39,141 nt of DNA from Muribaculaceae bacterium (GTDB lineage Bacteria; Bacteroidota; Bacteroidia; Bacteroidales; Muribaculaceae): the NCBI GenBank assembly GCA_023666885.1, contig JAMPBB010000009.1:1-39141 (forward strand), given 5' to 3'. Made by a program: the position numbers and the translations under genes. Position 1 is the first letter of the stretch, and the number at the start of each line of letters is the position of its first letter. Under the pieces are notes generated by a model. It did no database searches. It was given only the letters and a program-made list of their open reading frames with translations, and was not told the DNA's origin. Below, one piece after another: positions 24,162 to 33,799 of this stretch.

Positions 24162-26634
24162 ATTCACGGTAGTATATGCGTTTTACGCGCGTGGACACTG
24201 ACGTCAGTACCTCATATGGTATGGTGTCGAGGGTTTCAGCTATTTTGGTCACCGGTATGTTAGGACCGAACAGTTCCACACGGTCACCTACGCTGCAATC
24301 CGTATCCGTGACGTCAACCATCATTATGTCCATGCATACATTGCCCACGGTAGGACACGGGCGCCCACCTATATATACTTCAAGATTACCGTTGCCTAAA
24401 TGACGGTCTATGCCATCCGCATAACCTACGGGGATGGTGGCTATACGCGATTGCCGCTTCAGCACACCGCGCCGGCTGTAGCCAATGGTTGTCCCGGCTT
24501 CCCATTCCTTGATGGATATGACAGTGGTGTATAGGGCTGATACCGGTTTCAGCTCATCCTGTGAGCCGTCAGTCATGGTGGGTACACCGTACAGACATAT
24601 ACCGAGCCTGACAAGGTCATACTGATACTCCGGGAAGCGGGTTATGCCGGTGGAGTTCAGTATGTGGCGCTGGATATGATGATTAAATCCGCGCTGTAGA
24701 GCATTGGCACATCTGTCAAAATAAGCGAACTGTTCCATGGTATAGTCATCCATATCCGGACAGTCAGCAGCACACAGATGTGAGAACACTGATGCCGGAC
24801 GCACCGCCTTTTGGCGCTTGAGTATATCTACAAGTTCAGGAATGTCATCTTCCAAAAAACCTAATCTATGCATTCCGGAGTCAATCTTGATATGTACCGG
24901 GTAATTTTCCACACCATACTTTTCTGCCTCACGAATTATCTGATGCAGTATTTCAAATGTGTATATTTCTGGTTCAAGATCAAATGCGAATAAGGTATGA
25001 TAGTTTACTACCCGTGGATTCATCACCATGATAGGCATGGTTATCCCGGCTTTCCGGAGGTCTACACCCTCATCGGCCACGGCCACGGCCAGATATGCCG
25101 CTCCTTGGCTTTGCAGCGTCTTGGCGAGTTCATGAGCCCCGGCTCCATAGCCTGATGCCTTGACCATACATACTACTCCCGTAGAGGGTTTGAGGAACGA
25201 ACGGCAGAAGTTGAAGTTGTGTACCAGGGCATCAAGATTTACCTCCAATACCGTTTCATGCTGCCGGGCCTCAAGCATTTCGGCTATGAGCTCAAAATGG
25301 AACTGTGAAGCCCCTTTTATAAGTACAAGCTCGTGGTCAAAATCACCCGGCGATACTGAGGATAAAAATTCGGTAGTGGAGTCATAGAACGTTGATTCAG
25401 CTGGAAAGAAACGTGAGTATCTGCTTATTTCTTCGCCTATACCTATTATCCGTGACACACCTTTAGCTATCAGTAGCTTGGCGACTTCCTTGTACAGCCG
25501 TACACCGGGCATGCTCTCATGCATCACATCGCTGAGTATTACAGTGGAGGTGCGCGATGCTGTGGCTCGCCGCCGCATGAAGTCAAGTGCCGGTGTCAGT
25601 GAGTGCAGATCGGAGGTATATGAGTCATGAATCACCATGCAGTTGTTCACGCCCTCTATCACCTCCATTCGTGTGCCTACGGGTGTGAGCTGTCCCATCC
25701 ATTCGGTTATATCTTGAACGGGTATGTTTAATATGTGTAGAACGGCTATACAGTGTATGGCATTCTGTATGTCACTTTCGGAGGTGAACGGTATGGTTAC
25801 AGTGTTTTCTCTTCGTAGATATGAATACACTATGGTAGTAGACTCGCCGCCATGAATTATGGACGACACGTAGAGGGGCGCTTCATTGTCATCCACTGAC
25901 CATGCCACGCACACACCGGTGAATCCTGACTTTATTACTGCACGGTGTATTATGTCATTGTCACCGTTGTATACTGCGTATTGGCATCCGCTCAGCAGCA
26001 TAGCCTTTTCTTCAGCTTTTTCTGTTATGGAGCTGAACCCTTCAGCGTGTTCGGGGCCGATGTTTGTAATTATTCCTATAGTAGGGCGTATTATCAATGC
26101 CAATATGCTCATTTCTACCGGACGTGATATCCCCGCCTCAAAAATTGCGAGCTCGGTGTCGGAATCCATTTCCCATATGGATAGGGGTACACCTATCTGG
26201 GAGTTGAAACTGCGAGGACTACGCACTATGTGCATACGGTGTGACAGCAGCTGATACAGCCACTCTTTCACGGTAGTTTTTCCTTGGCTGCCGGTTATCC
26301 CTATTACGGGAATATCAAATGACATACGATACATACGTCCAATTTCCTGAAGGGCTCGCGTCACATCGGCCACTTTTATAAATACTGCGTCCGGCATCAG
26401 CACTGATGCATTATCGGGCATTTCGCTGACCACAAAGTCACGTACACTCCTTGAATATAGCTCGGGTATATAATGGTGGCCATTGCCGGATGCGGTACTT
26501 AAAGCAAAGAATAGTGACTGCTCCGGAAATGTGAGTGAACGGCTGTCCGTGAGCAGTATGCTTATTTCCCGGTCATCCTCCGGACGGATATTGTGATGAA
26601 GTATGGTGGCTATTTCGCTTAATCTGAGTGACAT
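24160..26634 (-). CDS. MurF-alanine racemase fusion
   Basis: The 824-residue bifunctional enzyme serves peptidoglycan synthesis. The N-terminal half (about 1-450) is MurF, adding D-Ala-D-Ala to UDP-MurNAc-tripeptide: ATP loop GITGSQGKTT (112-121), NIGPEHAEGF and 'VIHDSYTSDLHSL'. The C-terminal half (about 457-824) is a fold-III alanine racemase: PLP lysine K492 in MVKASGYGAG, the presumed catalytic Tyr in TIGYSRRG, VGYADGIDR and CMDIMMVDVT. The fusion is well known in Bacteroidota and joins production of D-Ala with its use. The start overlaps the GSCFA gene by 16 bp. The gene is the last of the OmpA/PD40-GSCFA-murF/alr unit. Confidence 0.95.
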   Translation of the reverse strand: MSLRLSEIATILHHNIRPEDDREISILLTDSRSLTFPEQSLFFALSTASGNGHHYIPELYSRSVRDFVVSEMPDNASVLMPDAVFIKVADVTRALQEIGRMYRMSFDIPVIGITGSQGKTTVKEWLYQLLSHRMHIVRSPRSFNSQIGVPLSIWEMDSDTELAIFEAGISRPVEMSILALIIRPTIGIITNIGPEHAEGFSSITEKAEEKAMLLSGCQYAVYNGDNDIIHRAVIKSGFTGVCVAWSVDDNEAPLYVSSIIHGGESTTIVYSYLRRENTVTIPFTSESDIQNAIHCIAVLHILNIPVQDITEWMGQLTPVGTRMEVIEGVNNCMVIHDSYTSDLHSLTPALDFMRRRATASRTSTVILSDVMHESMPGVRLYKEVAKLLIAKGVSRIIGIGEEISRYSRFFPAESTFYDSTTEFLSSVSPGDFDHELVLIKGASQFHFELIAEMLEARQHETVLEVNLDALVHNFNFCRSFLKPSTGVVCMVKASGYGAGAHELAKTLQSQGAAYLAVAVADEGVDLRKAGITMPIMVMNPRVVNYHTLFAFDLEPEIYTFEILHQIIREAEKYGVENYPVHIKIDSGMHRLGFLEDDIPELVDILKRQKAVRPASVFSHLCAADCPDMDDYTMEQFAYFDRCANALQRGFNHHIQRHILNSTGITRFPEYQYDLVRLGICLYGVPTMTDGSQDELKPVSALYTTVISIKEWEAGTTIGYSRRGVLKRQSRIATIPVGYADGIDRHLGNGNLEVYIGGRPCPTVGNVCMDIMMVDVTDTDCSVGDRVELFGPNIPVTKIAETLDTIPYEVLTSVSTRVKRIYYRE

Positions 26635-27590
26635 TTGATATATTCTTTTATTGAATTCAACAAAAAGGGATACCGTGTAGCCAGCTGGTTGACGGCCTTG
26701 TGTATCTCTTCACGATTCTTGGTTATCTCATTCGGATCCGCCGACATTGTCCTATGCGCCATACGGCGAGTAAGTGCCCTGCATTCTTTGGTCAATGCCA
26801 TAGTACGCTCAGAGAAGAATGATTGGCTGAATATGTGATATATGTAGTCAACCGCAGTATCTGACGGATGCCTCATGTCCGTAGCGTAGAATCGATAGTC
26901 GCGCAGGTCATCCATGAGTATTTCATATGAAGGGAAGTACGTGGAATCATCCTTTACGCTGTCCACTGACAGGAGCAATGTAGCTTTGCTAAGCTGATTG
27001 CCATGCGCTCCATCGGCGGCATGACGTATGGGGCTTACAGTGAACATTACTTTTATATCCGGATTGATACGGCGCGCGGCTTGAATGGCTTTGTGCAGAT
27101 GTTCTGTACATTCGCTCACGTCCATACGTTCACGCGTAAACATCCCGGCCGGTAGCTTATGGCAGTTTGAAACTACACTGTTGTCAGATTTCAGTCTGAA
27201 AACCCATGCGGTGCCCAGTGTTATTATGAGCCAGGATGCACGGGCTATGGCATCTCGCATATTGCATAGCATGGCATTGTGCCGTGCCAGTGTGTCAGCC
27301 GGATCAATGCCTGAAAGCGATGAATGGCTCATGAAGGTGTGGTAGAGGCCATTGTGCTCTATGAGCTCCTTGTGAGTAAATGAGAATCCGCCGGACGCAT
27401 ATTCAAGTATGCATGCTATGCTTGCGGGATTGTACATAACGCCTAATGGATTTACCGTAATGCTGAACAGCTCCGACTTTAGGCGTGCACCTATCTCAGT
27501 GGTGAAGCAGGAGCCTAAAAGCACTAACGGTGTGTCATGGGCTATTTCCCCTTTATGCCTTAACGGTTCTATTTCTGTACGGAAATTCAT
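26619..27590 (-). CDS. GSCFA-domain protein (SGNH-hydrolase-like)
   Basis: The 323-residue protein carries the name-giving motif LGSCFTTEIG near residues 26-34, then NPLGVMYNPASI, ITLGTAWVF and FTVSPIRH. This order resembles the Gly-Ser...Asn...His blocks of SGNH hydrolases; S28 would be the nucleophile. No signal peptide is present, so it should be cytoplasmic. The substrate is not established. The family is common in Bacteroidota and often sits beside the MurF-Alr fusion (recollection, not checked). It is 12 bp downstream of the OmpA/PD40 gene and overlaps murF-alr by 16 bp. Confidence 0.85.
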   Translation of the reverse strand: MNFRTEIEPLRHKGEIAHDTPLVLLGSCFTTEIGARLKSELFSITVNPLGVMYNPASIACILEYASGGFSFTHKELIEHNGLYHTFMSHSSLSGIDPADTLARHNAMLCNMRDAIARASWLIITLGTAWVFRLKSDNSVVSNCHKLPAGMFTRERMDVSECTEHLHKAIQAARRINPDIKVMFTVSPIRHAADGAHGNQLSKATLLLSVDSVKDDSTYFPSYEILMDDLRDYRFYATDMRHPSDTAVDYIYHIFSQSFFSERTMALTKECRALTRRMAHRTMSADPNEITKNREEIHKAVNQLATRYPFLLNSIKEYIKCHSD

Positions 27591-27602
27591 TTCGGTTCAT
27601 AT

Positions 27603-29570
27603 TCAGTACATGTCATAATCTACGGAGAGTACTTGGAATTCCGTTCGCCGATTTATCTGGTCAGCTATGGCTCTGTCCTCATCGATAAGCTGCATTACGA
27701 AGTCCTCATCTAATTTATCTCCTTCTTTGAATTGCGGATACATGCGGGCCACTCGTTTTGTCACTGTTTTCGGACGTGACTTTCCGTAGCCATGGTATTG
27801 AAGCCTGTCGGGTGCTATTCCGGCGTCAATCAGGTAGTCTACCACGGCTTTGGCTCGGCGATTGCTTAGGTCTATGTTGTATTCCTCCGTGCCTACACGG
27901 TCCGTATGCGATGCCATTTCTATGGTAATGCCGGGATTGTCACGCATCATGGCGGCCAGACCGTCAAGCGCTTCTTTTGATTCAGGGCGCAGTGTGGCAC
28001 GGTCAAAGTCATAGAATATGTTTTCTACTATGTTAGGCTTGGACAGGGATGCAAGCATGAAGTCTACCTCATACACGGCATCAACCTTGGTGGTGTCGGC
28101 GGTAAACTCTTGCCGGCCGTTAAGGAACCCTTTTGCTCCTGCGAGCATAGTGTAGCGTACTCCCGGTTCAATGGGAAAGGTGAATGAGCCGTCAGCCCTT
28201 GATGCCGTTTTGCGGATGGTGCCGTCATTGCCTACTATCCGTATCACGGCACCGGATATGGGCTCTTCATCAAGGTCCGTTACAAGTCCGTCAATGCTTA
28301 CCTTCAAGTTAGGCAGCTCAAATGTGAATATATGGTCATAGCCCTTGAGGTCGCCACGGTTTGAGCTGAAAAAGCCTTCGGGATGATCTGACTCGCGGTC
28401 AAATGTCAAGCTGAAGTCATCGGCATTCGAATTCAGAGGTACACCCATATTGGTTACCGTCCATTCACCTGAGGGCTGAAGTACGGCCTTGAATATGTCC
28501 AATCCGCCTAAACCGGGGTGCCCATCGCTTGAAAAGTACAGGATGCTGTCAGAGTATGCGTAGGGAAACACCTCATCGCCGCGTGTGTTGATGGCATCGC
28601 CCATATTTTCAAGTGAACCGGCTCGCTCGTTCAGATTTATCCGCCATATATCTTTTCCGCCAAGTCCGGGCATGTCACTGGTAAAATATAAGTATTCACC
28701 TGACGGCGATACTGATGGATGTCCGTAACTTGAAACGGTGTCACCCGTTATTTCCAGTTTTGTGGGGGCGCTCCACTGGGCATCGGAGCGGCGTGACGTG
28801 TATAGTTCCACTCCGGTATTGTAGTTCGGTGCTCTCCGGGCTTTGGTGAGATACATGGTGTTGCCGTCCGGGCTGAATGACACTATGCCTTCATCCATAT
28901 CGGAATTAAGCTCGCCCTCCACGGCTTCCGGTCGCTGCCACTGGCCGCGCTCGTTTTTCTTGGACACCCATATGTCACTTTTCTTCATGCCGGTTATCTC
29001 GCTCCGCGCCTCACCTTTGACTTTTTCATTGGTAGTGGTTATATATAGCTCACCATTCAGCAGTGCGGGAGCAAAATCGGCACGGCGTGAATTGAACAGT
29101 TTGGCGTTTTTTACTATGTAACGTGTGGGATTCTTGCGCATGGCGTCGGCCGACTGTGCACCTCGCAGCCCGGCCTGCGCTTCTTTTGATTCCGGGGTAC
29201 GCATCAGATACTCCTCATATGCGCGTATGGCTGCCGGATATTTGCCCGACGCATGAAGCATTTGAGCCAAATGGAGTTGTGCCATAGAGTCAGGGTATCC
29301 GTAGCGTATGGCGTTCTGATATGCTGCGGCTGCTTGTTCTGACTGTGATAGCTTCCGGTGAGCCTCGGCCATACGGTAAGCCACCACGCCGCGCTTGCTG
29401 CGGTCAGCACGTTTTGTCAGCTTGTTATATATCTTGCGGTATGTCTTTGATGCATCGTAGTATTCACCGCGAGCCATCTGTTCATCGGCTGTAGATAGCT
29501 TTACGGACCGGCATCCTGATATGGTAGTGAGAAGTGCCAGACACATCGTGTAGAGGAATAACTTTTTCAT
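27603..29570 (-). CDS. OmpA-family lipoprotein with TPR and PD40 repeats
   Basis: The 655-residue precursor has a lipoprotein signal with lipobox ISGC (C20). TPR-like helices follow at about 25-150. A PD40 beta-propeller (about 160-420) contains blades such as FSPDGNTMYLTKA and VSPSGEYLYFTSD. A carboxypeptidase regulatory-like beta domain (about 430-505) and a C-terminal OmpA domain (about 520-655; IEMASHTDRVGTEEYNIDLSNRRA) complete it. The layout is that of PorE/PG1058-type proteins of the type 9 secretion apparatus, or of general envelope organisers. No other Por genes are nearby, so this is a resemblance only. It is first in the unit with GSCFA and murF-alr. Confidence 0.9.
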   Translation of the reverse strand: MKKLFLYTMCLALLTTISGCRSVKLSTADEQMARGEYYDASKTYRKIYNKLTKRADRSKRGVVAYRMAEAHRKLSQSEQAAAAYQNAIRYGYPDSMAQLHLAQMLHASGKYPAAIRAYEEYLMRTPESKEAQAGLRGAQSADAMRKNPTRYIVKNAKLFNSRRADFAPALLNGELYITTTNEKVKGEARSEITGMKKSDIWVSKKNERGQWQRPEAVEGELNSDMDEGIVSFSPDGNTMYLTKARRAPNYNTGVELYTSRRSDAQWSAPTKLEITGDTVSSYGHPSVSPSGEYLYFTSDMPGLGGKDIWRINLNERAGSLENMGDAINTRGDEVFPYAYSDSILYFSSDGHPGLGGLDIFKAVLQPSGEWTVTNMGVPLNSNADDFSLTFDRESDHPEGFFSSNRGDLKGYDHIFTFELPNLKVSIDGLVTDLDEEPISGAVIRIVGNDGTIRKTASRADGSFTFPIEPGVRYTMLAGAKGFLNGRQEFTADTTKVDAVYEVDFMLASLSKPNIVENIFYDFDRATLRPESKEALDGLAAMMRDNPGITIEMASHTDRVGTEEYNIDLSNRRAKAVVDYLIDAGIAPDRLQYHGYGKSRPKTVTKRVARMYPQFKEGDKLDEDFVMQLIDEDRAIADQINRRTEFQVLSVDYDMY

Positions 29571-29625
29571 ATATTACTAACGTGATCTTTAAAGTTATAT
29601 TTTTCAGATGTGGCTTTTGCGTATG

Positions 29626-29633
29626 CAAAGATA
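29626..29633 (-). promoter_or_regulatory. -7 box of the OmpA/PD40 operon
   Basis: TATCTTTG on the minus strand lies 55 nt before the ATG at 29570, directly behind the terminator of the upstream gene. No clear -33 box is seen, since that region is inside the hairpin. Confidence 0.55.
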
Positions 29634-29668
29634 CTAAAAAACGGGCGCATCCATCAGGATACGCCCGT
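29633..29668 (-). terminator. Terminator of the 61-kDa antigen homologue gene
   Basis: On the minus strand a 12-bp stem with one mismatch (29668-29657 with 29652-29641) and a 4-nt loop is followed by TTTTTTAGT. Confidence 0.85.
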
Positions 29669-29696
29669 AAATATTACGAGTGGTTTGATTGCCGTA

Positions 29697-31382
29697 TTAG
29701 TTGAGCAGGCTGCTTACGTTGAACTTGGCAAATTCAAGGTCGTTAAGAGCCTTGTTGGCAAGAGTCTTGTCAAGGTTGATAGCCTTGCGGAGATTGTCGC
29801 TTACCATCTGTGAGTTGTTGGTGCGTGCTCCAAGTACGGCAGCCAGATAGTAGGTGGTGGCGTCAGGATTAGCTATCGATGTGATAGTGCGCTGAGCTGT
29901 GCTGTAATCCTTGTTCAGGATCTGAGCGAGAGCTGCATTGTTGGTCTTGCTGCCGGCGAGTGCCTTGGCTGCGTCAGCTACATTGCCGCTCTTCAGGTAG
30001 TATACGCCGAGAGCATCATTGAGTTCGCTGAGGCCGGCTGCATTACCGAACAGACGGTTTGCAGTGGTGTAGTCACGATTGCCCATAGCTATGAGGCCCT
30101 GGTTCATCTTGACTTCGCGGCTCTGAGGAGCAAGGCTGGCAGCTTTGTTGAAGCTTGCAGCGGCAGCTGCATAATCCTTGTTCTTGAACTGGCTCATACC
30201 GAGGTTGTTGTATCCGCGATAGTCGTTGGGATAGAGCTTGGTTACGGTCTGATATATCTGAGCCTTGCGGTTTTCGTCATCGGTGAGTGTGGCAGCATAC
30301 AGAAGCTCTTCTACGCTCAGTGCTGAGGGGTTGGTGTTGAAATAATTGTTTATTTCAGCATCGCTCTTGCCTATTACATTTACAGATGCGGTAAGGCGTG
30401 AACGGCGGAGCTGGGGCAGGATTTCATCAGCGAGTACTTCAAATACTGATGACAGGTTACGTATTTCCTGTTCGCGCTGTTCGGGATCCTTGTACATAGA
30501 GAGAACGCTGAGGATAAGTTCCTTATCCTGGATGTTGCTCTTTGATACGAGTTCCTGGAAGCCTTCCCAGTCCTCAGGAGTGAACTGTGCGGTGAGTTCG
30601 CCAAATTCGGCGATCTTATCTTTCTTGAGCTGATTCTCAAGATAGTTCTTAGTGTTCTTCTCACGGTTCTCAGCCAGACGGGTGTTGAAGTCAAGGGTTC
30701 CTTCAGGAGAAGCGTATGATGATATGTTGAGTTCCTCTATCACACGGGTGGTGTCGCCGGCAGCATTGCGGAGCTGTTCGTTGAAAGAAACCATTCCGTC
30801 TGATTTGAGTTCGCCTTCACGTATGTTGGCCTGATTGATGAGGAAGCGGATATCAGCAGTGTACTTTTCGTTGATTATACGCTGGAATGCATCGGGGGTA
30901 AGTGCAGGAGCTACATTGCCCACATCAGCGAGTGATGCTGTAGCTATAACGCCGTCAGCCACTTTTACGCGGGGCAGTACATACTGCTTGTTGCCCTGCT
31001 GTACATTGAAGGTAAGGTAGAGCTCGCTCTTAAGCATGTCAGGATTGTATACATAGCTTACGGGGATGGTCATTGTGCCGCCTTCAGTACCTATGGTGGG
31101 ATGGTTGCCGCGTACTTTTTCGCCCTGGAATATTACGGGCGCTGATTTGGCTTCCTGTCCGTTGTATACCAGTACGGGAATCACGGTAACTTCAGCGTTC
31201 TTCTTGAAGAACTTGGCAGGGATGTTACCGGTAACGGTAGCGGGCACTAACTCGCCTGACACTTCAAGGGGATTAGGGTTGGTTGAGAAATAATCGGCCT
31301 GAAACTGGTTCATCTTGCCGGTACATCCCGATAAAACCAGCAGTCCGCCTAAAGCCAATGAATAGCAGATGGTTTTCTTCAT
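29697..31382 (-). CDS. TPR lipoprotein resembling P. gingivalis 61-kDa antigen PG91
   Basis: The 561-residue precursor has a lipoprotein signal with lipobox LSGC (C20). The N-terminal part (about 30-165) is a beta domain (NPLEVSGELVPATVTGNIPAKFF). Next comes an OmpA-like half with SSYASPEGTLDFNTRLAENREKN (about 221-243), a long helical insertion (about 250-330) and LPQLRRSRLTASV (about 327-339). TPR repeats cover about 385-545 (YRGYNNLGMSQFKNKDYAAAAASFNKA). I recognise it as similar to the immunoreactive 61-kDa antigen PG91 family of Bacteroidales. The function is unknown, presumably envelope-associated. Codon bias suggests high expression. It has its own promoter and terminator. Confidence 0.8.
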   Translation of the reverse strand: MKKTICYSLALGGLLVLSGCTGKMNQFQADYFSTNPNPLEVSGELVPATVTGNIPAKFFKKNAEVTVIPVLVYNGQEAKSAPVIFQGEKVRGNHPTIGTEGGTMTIPVSYVYNPDMLKSELYLTFNVQQGNKQYVLPRVKVADGVIATASLADVGNVAPALTPDAFQRIINEKYTADIRFLINQANIREGELKSDGMVSFNEQLRNAAGDTTRVIEELNISSYASPEGTLDFNTRLAENREKNTKNYLENQLKKDKIAEFGELTAQFTPEDWEGFQELVSKSNIQDKELILSVLSMYKDPEQREQEIRNLSSVFEVLADEILPQLRRSRLTASVNVIGKSDAEINNYFNTNPSALSVEELLYAATLTDDENRKAQIYQTVTKLYPNDYRGYNNLGMSQFKNKDYAAAAASFNKAASLAPQSREVKMNQGLIAMGNRDYTTANRLFGNAAGLSELNDALGVYYLKSGNVADAAKALAGSKTNNAALAQILNKDYSTAQRTITSIANPDATTYYLAAVLGARTNNSQMVSDNLRKAINLDKTLANKALNDLEFAKFNVSSLLN

Positions 31383-31456
31383 GTCTGTAATGAAATTATG
31401 GTTATAAAATTTGTGATAGTTGAATTTCGGACTTTATTTTATGGTATTTTACCTTG

Positions 31457-31464
31457 CAAATATA
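31457..31464 (-). promoter_or_regulatory. -7 box of the PG91-like gene
   Basis: TATATTTG on the minus strand lies 74 nt before the ATG at 31382. The 210-bp gap 31383-31592 otherwise holds only the opposing trmH -7 box. Confidence 0.55.
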
Positions 31465-31579
31465 CGCATATTTTCAGAGTTATTTAGAGAAATTTCAAAA
31501 AATATGGAAAACATTTACGCCTTCACGTTTCTTGGCTAAATAATAGCGTCCCGTGTCTGATGCTTTGCGTAATAATTCG

Positions 31580-31587
31580 TATCTTTG
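31580..31587 (+). promoter_or_regulatory. -7 box of trmH-radA
   Basis: TATCTTTG ends only 5 nt before ATG 31593. If the box is used, the mRNA would begin at or next to that ATG (leaderless), or translation would start at ATG 31611. Confidence 0.5.
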
Positions 31588-31592
31588 TTATC

Positions 31593-32363
31593 ATGGAGCT
31601 TACAGTAAACATGCGTAAAATGGTGGCGCGTCTTGACAAGGTCAAGTATCGCAGAGAGGCTGGTCTGTTCAAGGCCGAGGGTACAAAGTGTGTACTTGAT
31701 ACCTTAGGCGCGTTTGACTTGGAATTTCTTGCCGCCACATCGGAGTGGTTTGGTGATACGGATGTCCATGGCGTATCACCTGACCGTATGGTGTGTGTAA
31801 GCCGTGCTGACTTGGAACGCATGAGCCATATGAGTACGGCTCCTGATGTGATAGCGGTTTATCGGATACCGGATGCAGGTATTGATTTCTCGGAATTTGA
31901 CCGGCAGCTTGTGCTCGCACTTGACGGGGTGCAGGATCCCGGGAATCTTGGCACTATAATAAGGTGTGCCGATTGGTTCGGGATAAATCAGATAGTATGC
32001 TCGCATGATACGGTAGATGTGTATAACCCGAAGGTGGTAATGGCTACCATGGGTGCCATATCGCGTGTCAGGGTGCATTATTGTGATTTGGCCAGATTGC
32101 TTAAGGATTACGCTGCCGCCCTCCCTGTGTACGGAACATTTCTTGATGGCGAAAATATTTATGCAGCCGATTTGTCTTCCGATAAGGGTATTGTGATTAT
32201 GGGCAATGAGGGCAACGGTATTTCTGACCATGTGGCCAAAGCAGTGACACACCGGCTGACTATTCCGGCATTCCGGCAGGAAGGCGCAGGCTCAGAATCG
32301 CTTAATGTGGCTATGGCCACGGCTATAGTATTGTCGGAATTCAGACGCTCATTGAAAATATAA
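31593..32363 (+). CDS. TrmH-family (SpoU) RNA 2'-O-methyltransferase
   Basis: The 256-residue SPOUT methyltransferase transfers a methyl group from S-adenosylmethionine to ribose 2'-OH of rRNA or tRNA. An N-terminal substrate-binding domain (VNMRKMVARLDKVKYRREAGLFKAEG) precedes the knotted domain. The knotted domain carries the three SpoU motifs: NLGTIIRCADWFG, IVIMGNEGNGIS and IPAFRQEGAGSESLNVAMATAI. The target nucleotide cannot be told from sequence. ATG 31593 matches family N-termini, but the -7 box leaves almost no leader; ATG 31611 is the alternative. Seven bases separate it from radA. Confidence 0.93.
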   Translation: MELTVNMRKMVARLDKVKYRREAGLFKAEGTKCVLDTLGAFDLEFLAATSEWFGDTDVHGVSPDRMVCVSRADLERMSHMSTAPDVIAVYRIPDAGIDFSEFDRQLVLALDGVQDPGNLGTIIRCADWFGINQIVCSHDTVDVYNPKVVMATMGAISRVRVHYCDLARLLKDYAAALPVYGTFLDGENIYAADLSSDKGIVIMGNEGNGISDHVAKAVTHRLTIPAFRQEGAGSESLNVAMATAIVLSEFRRSLKI

Positions 32364-32370
32364 TCATTGT

Positions 32371-33738
32371 ATGGCTAAGATAAAAACAGTATGGTTCTGT
32401 ACGGAGTGTGGCGCTGATTCGCCTAAATGGTCAGGCCGATGCCCCTCCTGTGGTGCATGGAACTCTATGACTGAAGAAAAGGTTACGGTAAGGAAGACTT
32501 CTTCTTTGACTCTTGGTCCAGGGCGTGCGTCATCGGGACGCCCGCGCCGAATGTCGGATATTGAGGCGGTGGAGGAGCAGCGCATAACCATGCCGAGCCG
32601 AGAGCTCAACCGGGTGCTTGGCGGCGGCCTTGTGATAGGGTCGCTCGTGCTGATAGGCGGAGAGCCCGGAATAGGCAAGTCCACTCTTGTGCTCCAGAAT
32701 ATATTGGCTATAAAGACGCGGCGTATTCTGTATGTGTCAGGCGAGGAGAGTGTGTCGCAGCTCAAGATGCGTGCTGACAGGATAGGCCGTGTGAGCGATA
32801 ATGTGTATATAGCATGTGAAACGTCGCTTGAAAATATATTCAACCACATTGACGAGGTTCAGCCACAGCTTTTGGTGATTGATTCCATACAGACCATAGC
32901 TTCCGAATCCGTGGAATCGGCTGCGGGTAGTGTAAGCCAAGTGCGTGAATGTTCGGCGCAGCTGCTAAAGTATGCCAAGACAAGTGGCGTGCCCGTGATC
33001 CTTATAGGCCATATCAATAAGGAGGGGAGCATTGCCGGGCCGAAAGTGCTGGAGCATATAGTGGACGCCGTGCTACAGTTTGACGGCGATAATCACTACA
33101 TGTATCGTATACTTCGCTCTATTAAAAACCGCTTCGGCAGCACTTCGGAGCTTGGCATATATGAGATGTGCCAGCGCGGCCTACGTGAAGTGACAAACCC
33201 GTCGGAAATGTTGCTTAGCCATACTGATGAGCAGCTTTCCGGTGTGGCTATAGGCATTACGCTTGAGGGGGTGAGGGCGTTTCTTATCGAGGTTCAGGCG
33301 TTAGTGAGCACTGCCGCATACGGTACGGCCCAGCGTTCGGTTACCGGATTTGATGCAAAGCGCATGAACATGCTTCTTGCCGTGCTTGAGAAGCGTGTGG
33401 GATTTAAGCTGGCTCAGAAAGATGTATTCCTGAATATAGCCGGCGGATTCAAGGTGAGCGATCCTGCGCTTGACCTGCCTGTGATCTGTGCCATACTGTC
33501 ATCCAATGTGGATATGCCTGTCCCAAAGGGCACATGTATGGCCGGAGAAGTGGGGCTTTCCGGTGAGATACGTCCGATAACAAGGATAGAGCAGCGCATA
33601 AGCGAAGCCGAGAAACTTGGTATGACTACAATCATAGTGCCCCGACATAACCTCAAAGGTGTGGATCTATCCCGCTTTTCAATAAAGGTGGTTGAGGTCA
33701 GCAAAGTCGAGGAGGCATTCCGTCAACTGTTTGCATAA
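32371..33738 (+). CDS. radA: DNA repair protein RadA
   Basis: RadA (Sms) is a RecA-like helicase that promotes branch migration in recombination. The 455-residue product has the zinc finger C10, C13, C24, C27 (CTECGADSPKWSGRCPSC), the Walker A GGEPGIGKST (96-105) and Walker B LLVIDS (about 167-172). The RadA-specific KNRFG motif is at 252-256, and a Lon-like C-terminal domain covers about 275-455. Length is standard. It is downstream of and co-transcribed with the TrmH-family methyltransferase gene. Confidence 0.97.
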   Translation: MAKIKTVWFCTECGADSPKWSGRCPSCGAWNSMTEEKVTVRKTSSLTLGPGRASSGRPRRMSDIEAVEEQRITMPSRELNRVLGGGLVIGSLVLIGGEPGIGKSTLVLQNILAIKTRRILYVSGEESVSQLKMRADRIGRVSDNVYIACETSLENIFNHIDEVQPQLLVIDSIQTIASESVESAAGSVSQVRECSAQLLKYAKTSGVPVILIGHINKEGSIAGPKVLEHIVDAVLQFDGDNHYMYRILRSIKNRFGSTSELGIYEMCQRGLREVTNPSEMLLSHTDEQLSGVAIGITLEGVRAFLIEVQALVSTAAYGTAQRSVTGFDAKRMNMLLAVLEKRVGFKLAQKDVFLNIAGGFKVSDPALDLPVICAILSSNVDMPVPKGTCMAGEVGLSGEIRPITRIEQRISEAEKLGMTTIIVPRHNLKGVDLSRFSIKVVEVSKVEEAFRQLFA

Positions 33739-33770
33739 AAAATACCGAGCCGAAAAACACTTCGGCTCGG
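33736..33770 (-). terminator. Terminator behind purT (minus strand)
   Basis: A 10-bp stem, CCGAGCCGAA (33745-33754) with TTCGGCTCGG (33761-33770), is followed on the minus strand by TATTTTTTATG. The hairpin is also 6 bp beyond the radA stop, but the plus side lacks a T-run. Confidence 0.75.
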
Positions 33771-33799
33771 ATATGGGTATGTGGATATTTCGCTGATTG

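Noticed and set aside
27603..29570. Type 9 secretion gene cluster
   Set aside because: The domain layout is PorE-like, but no porK, porL, porM or porN gene is adjacent.
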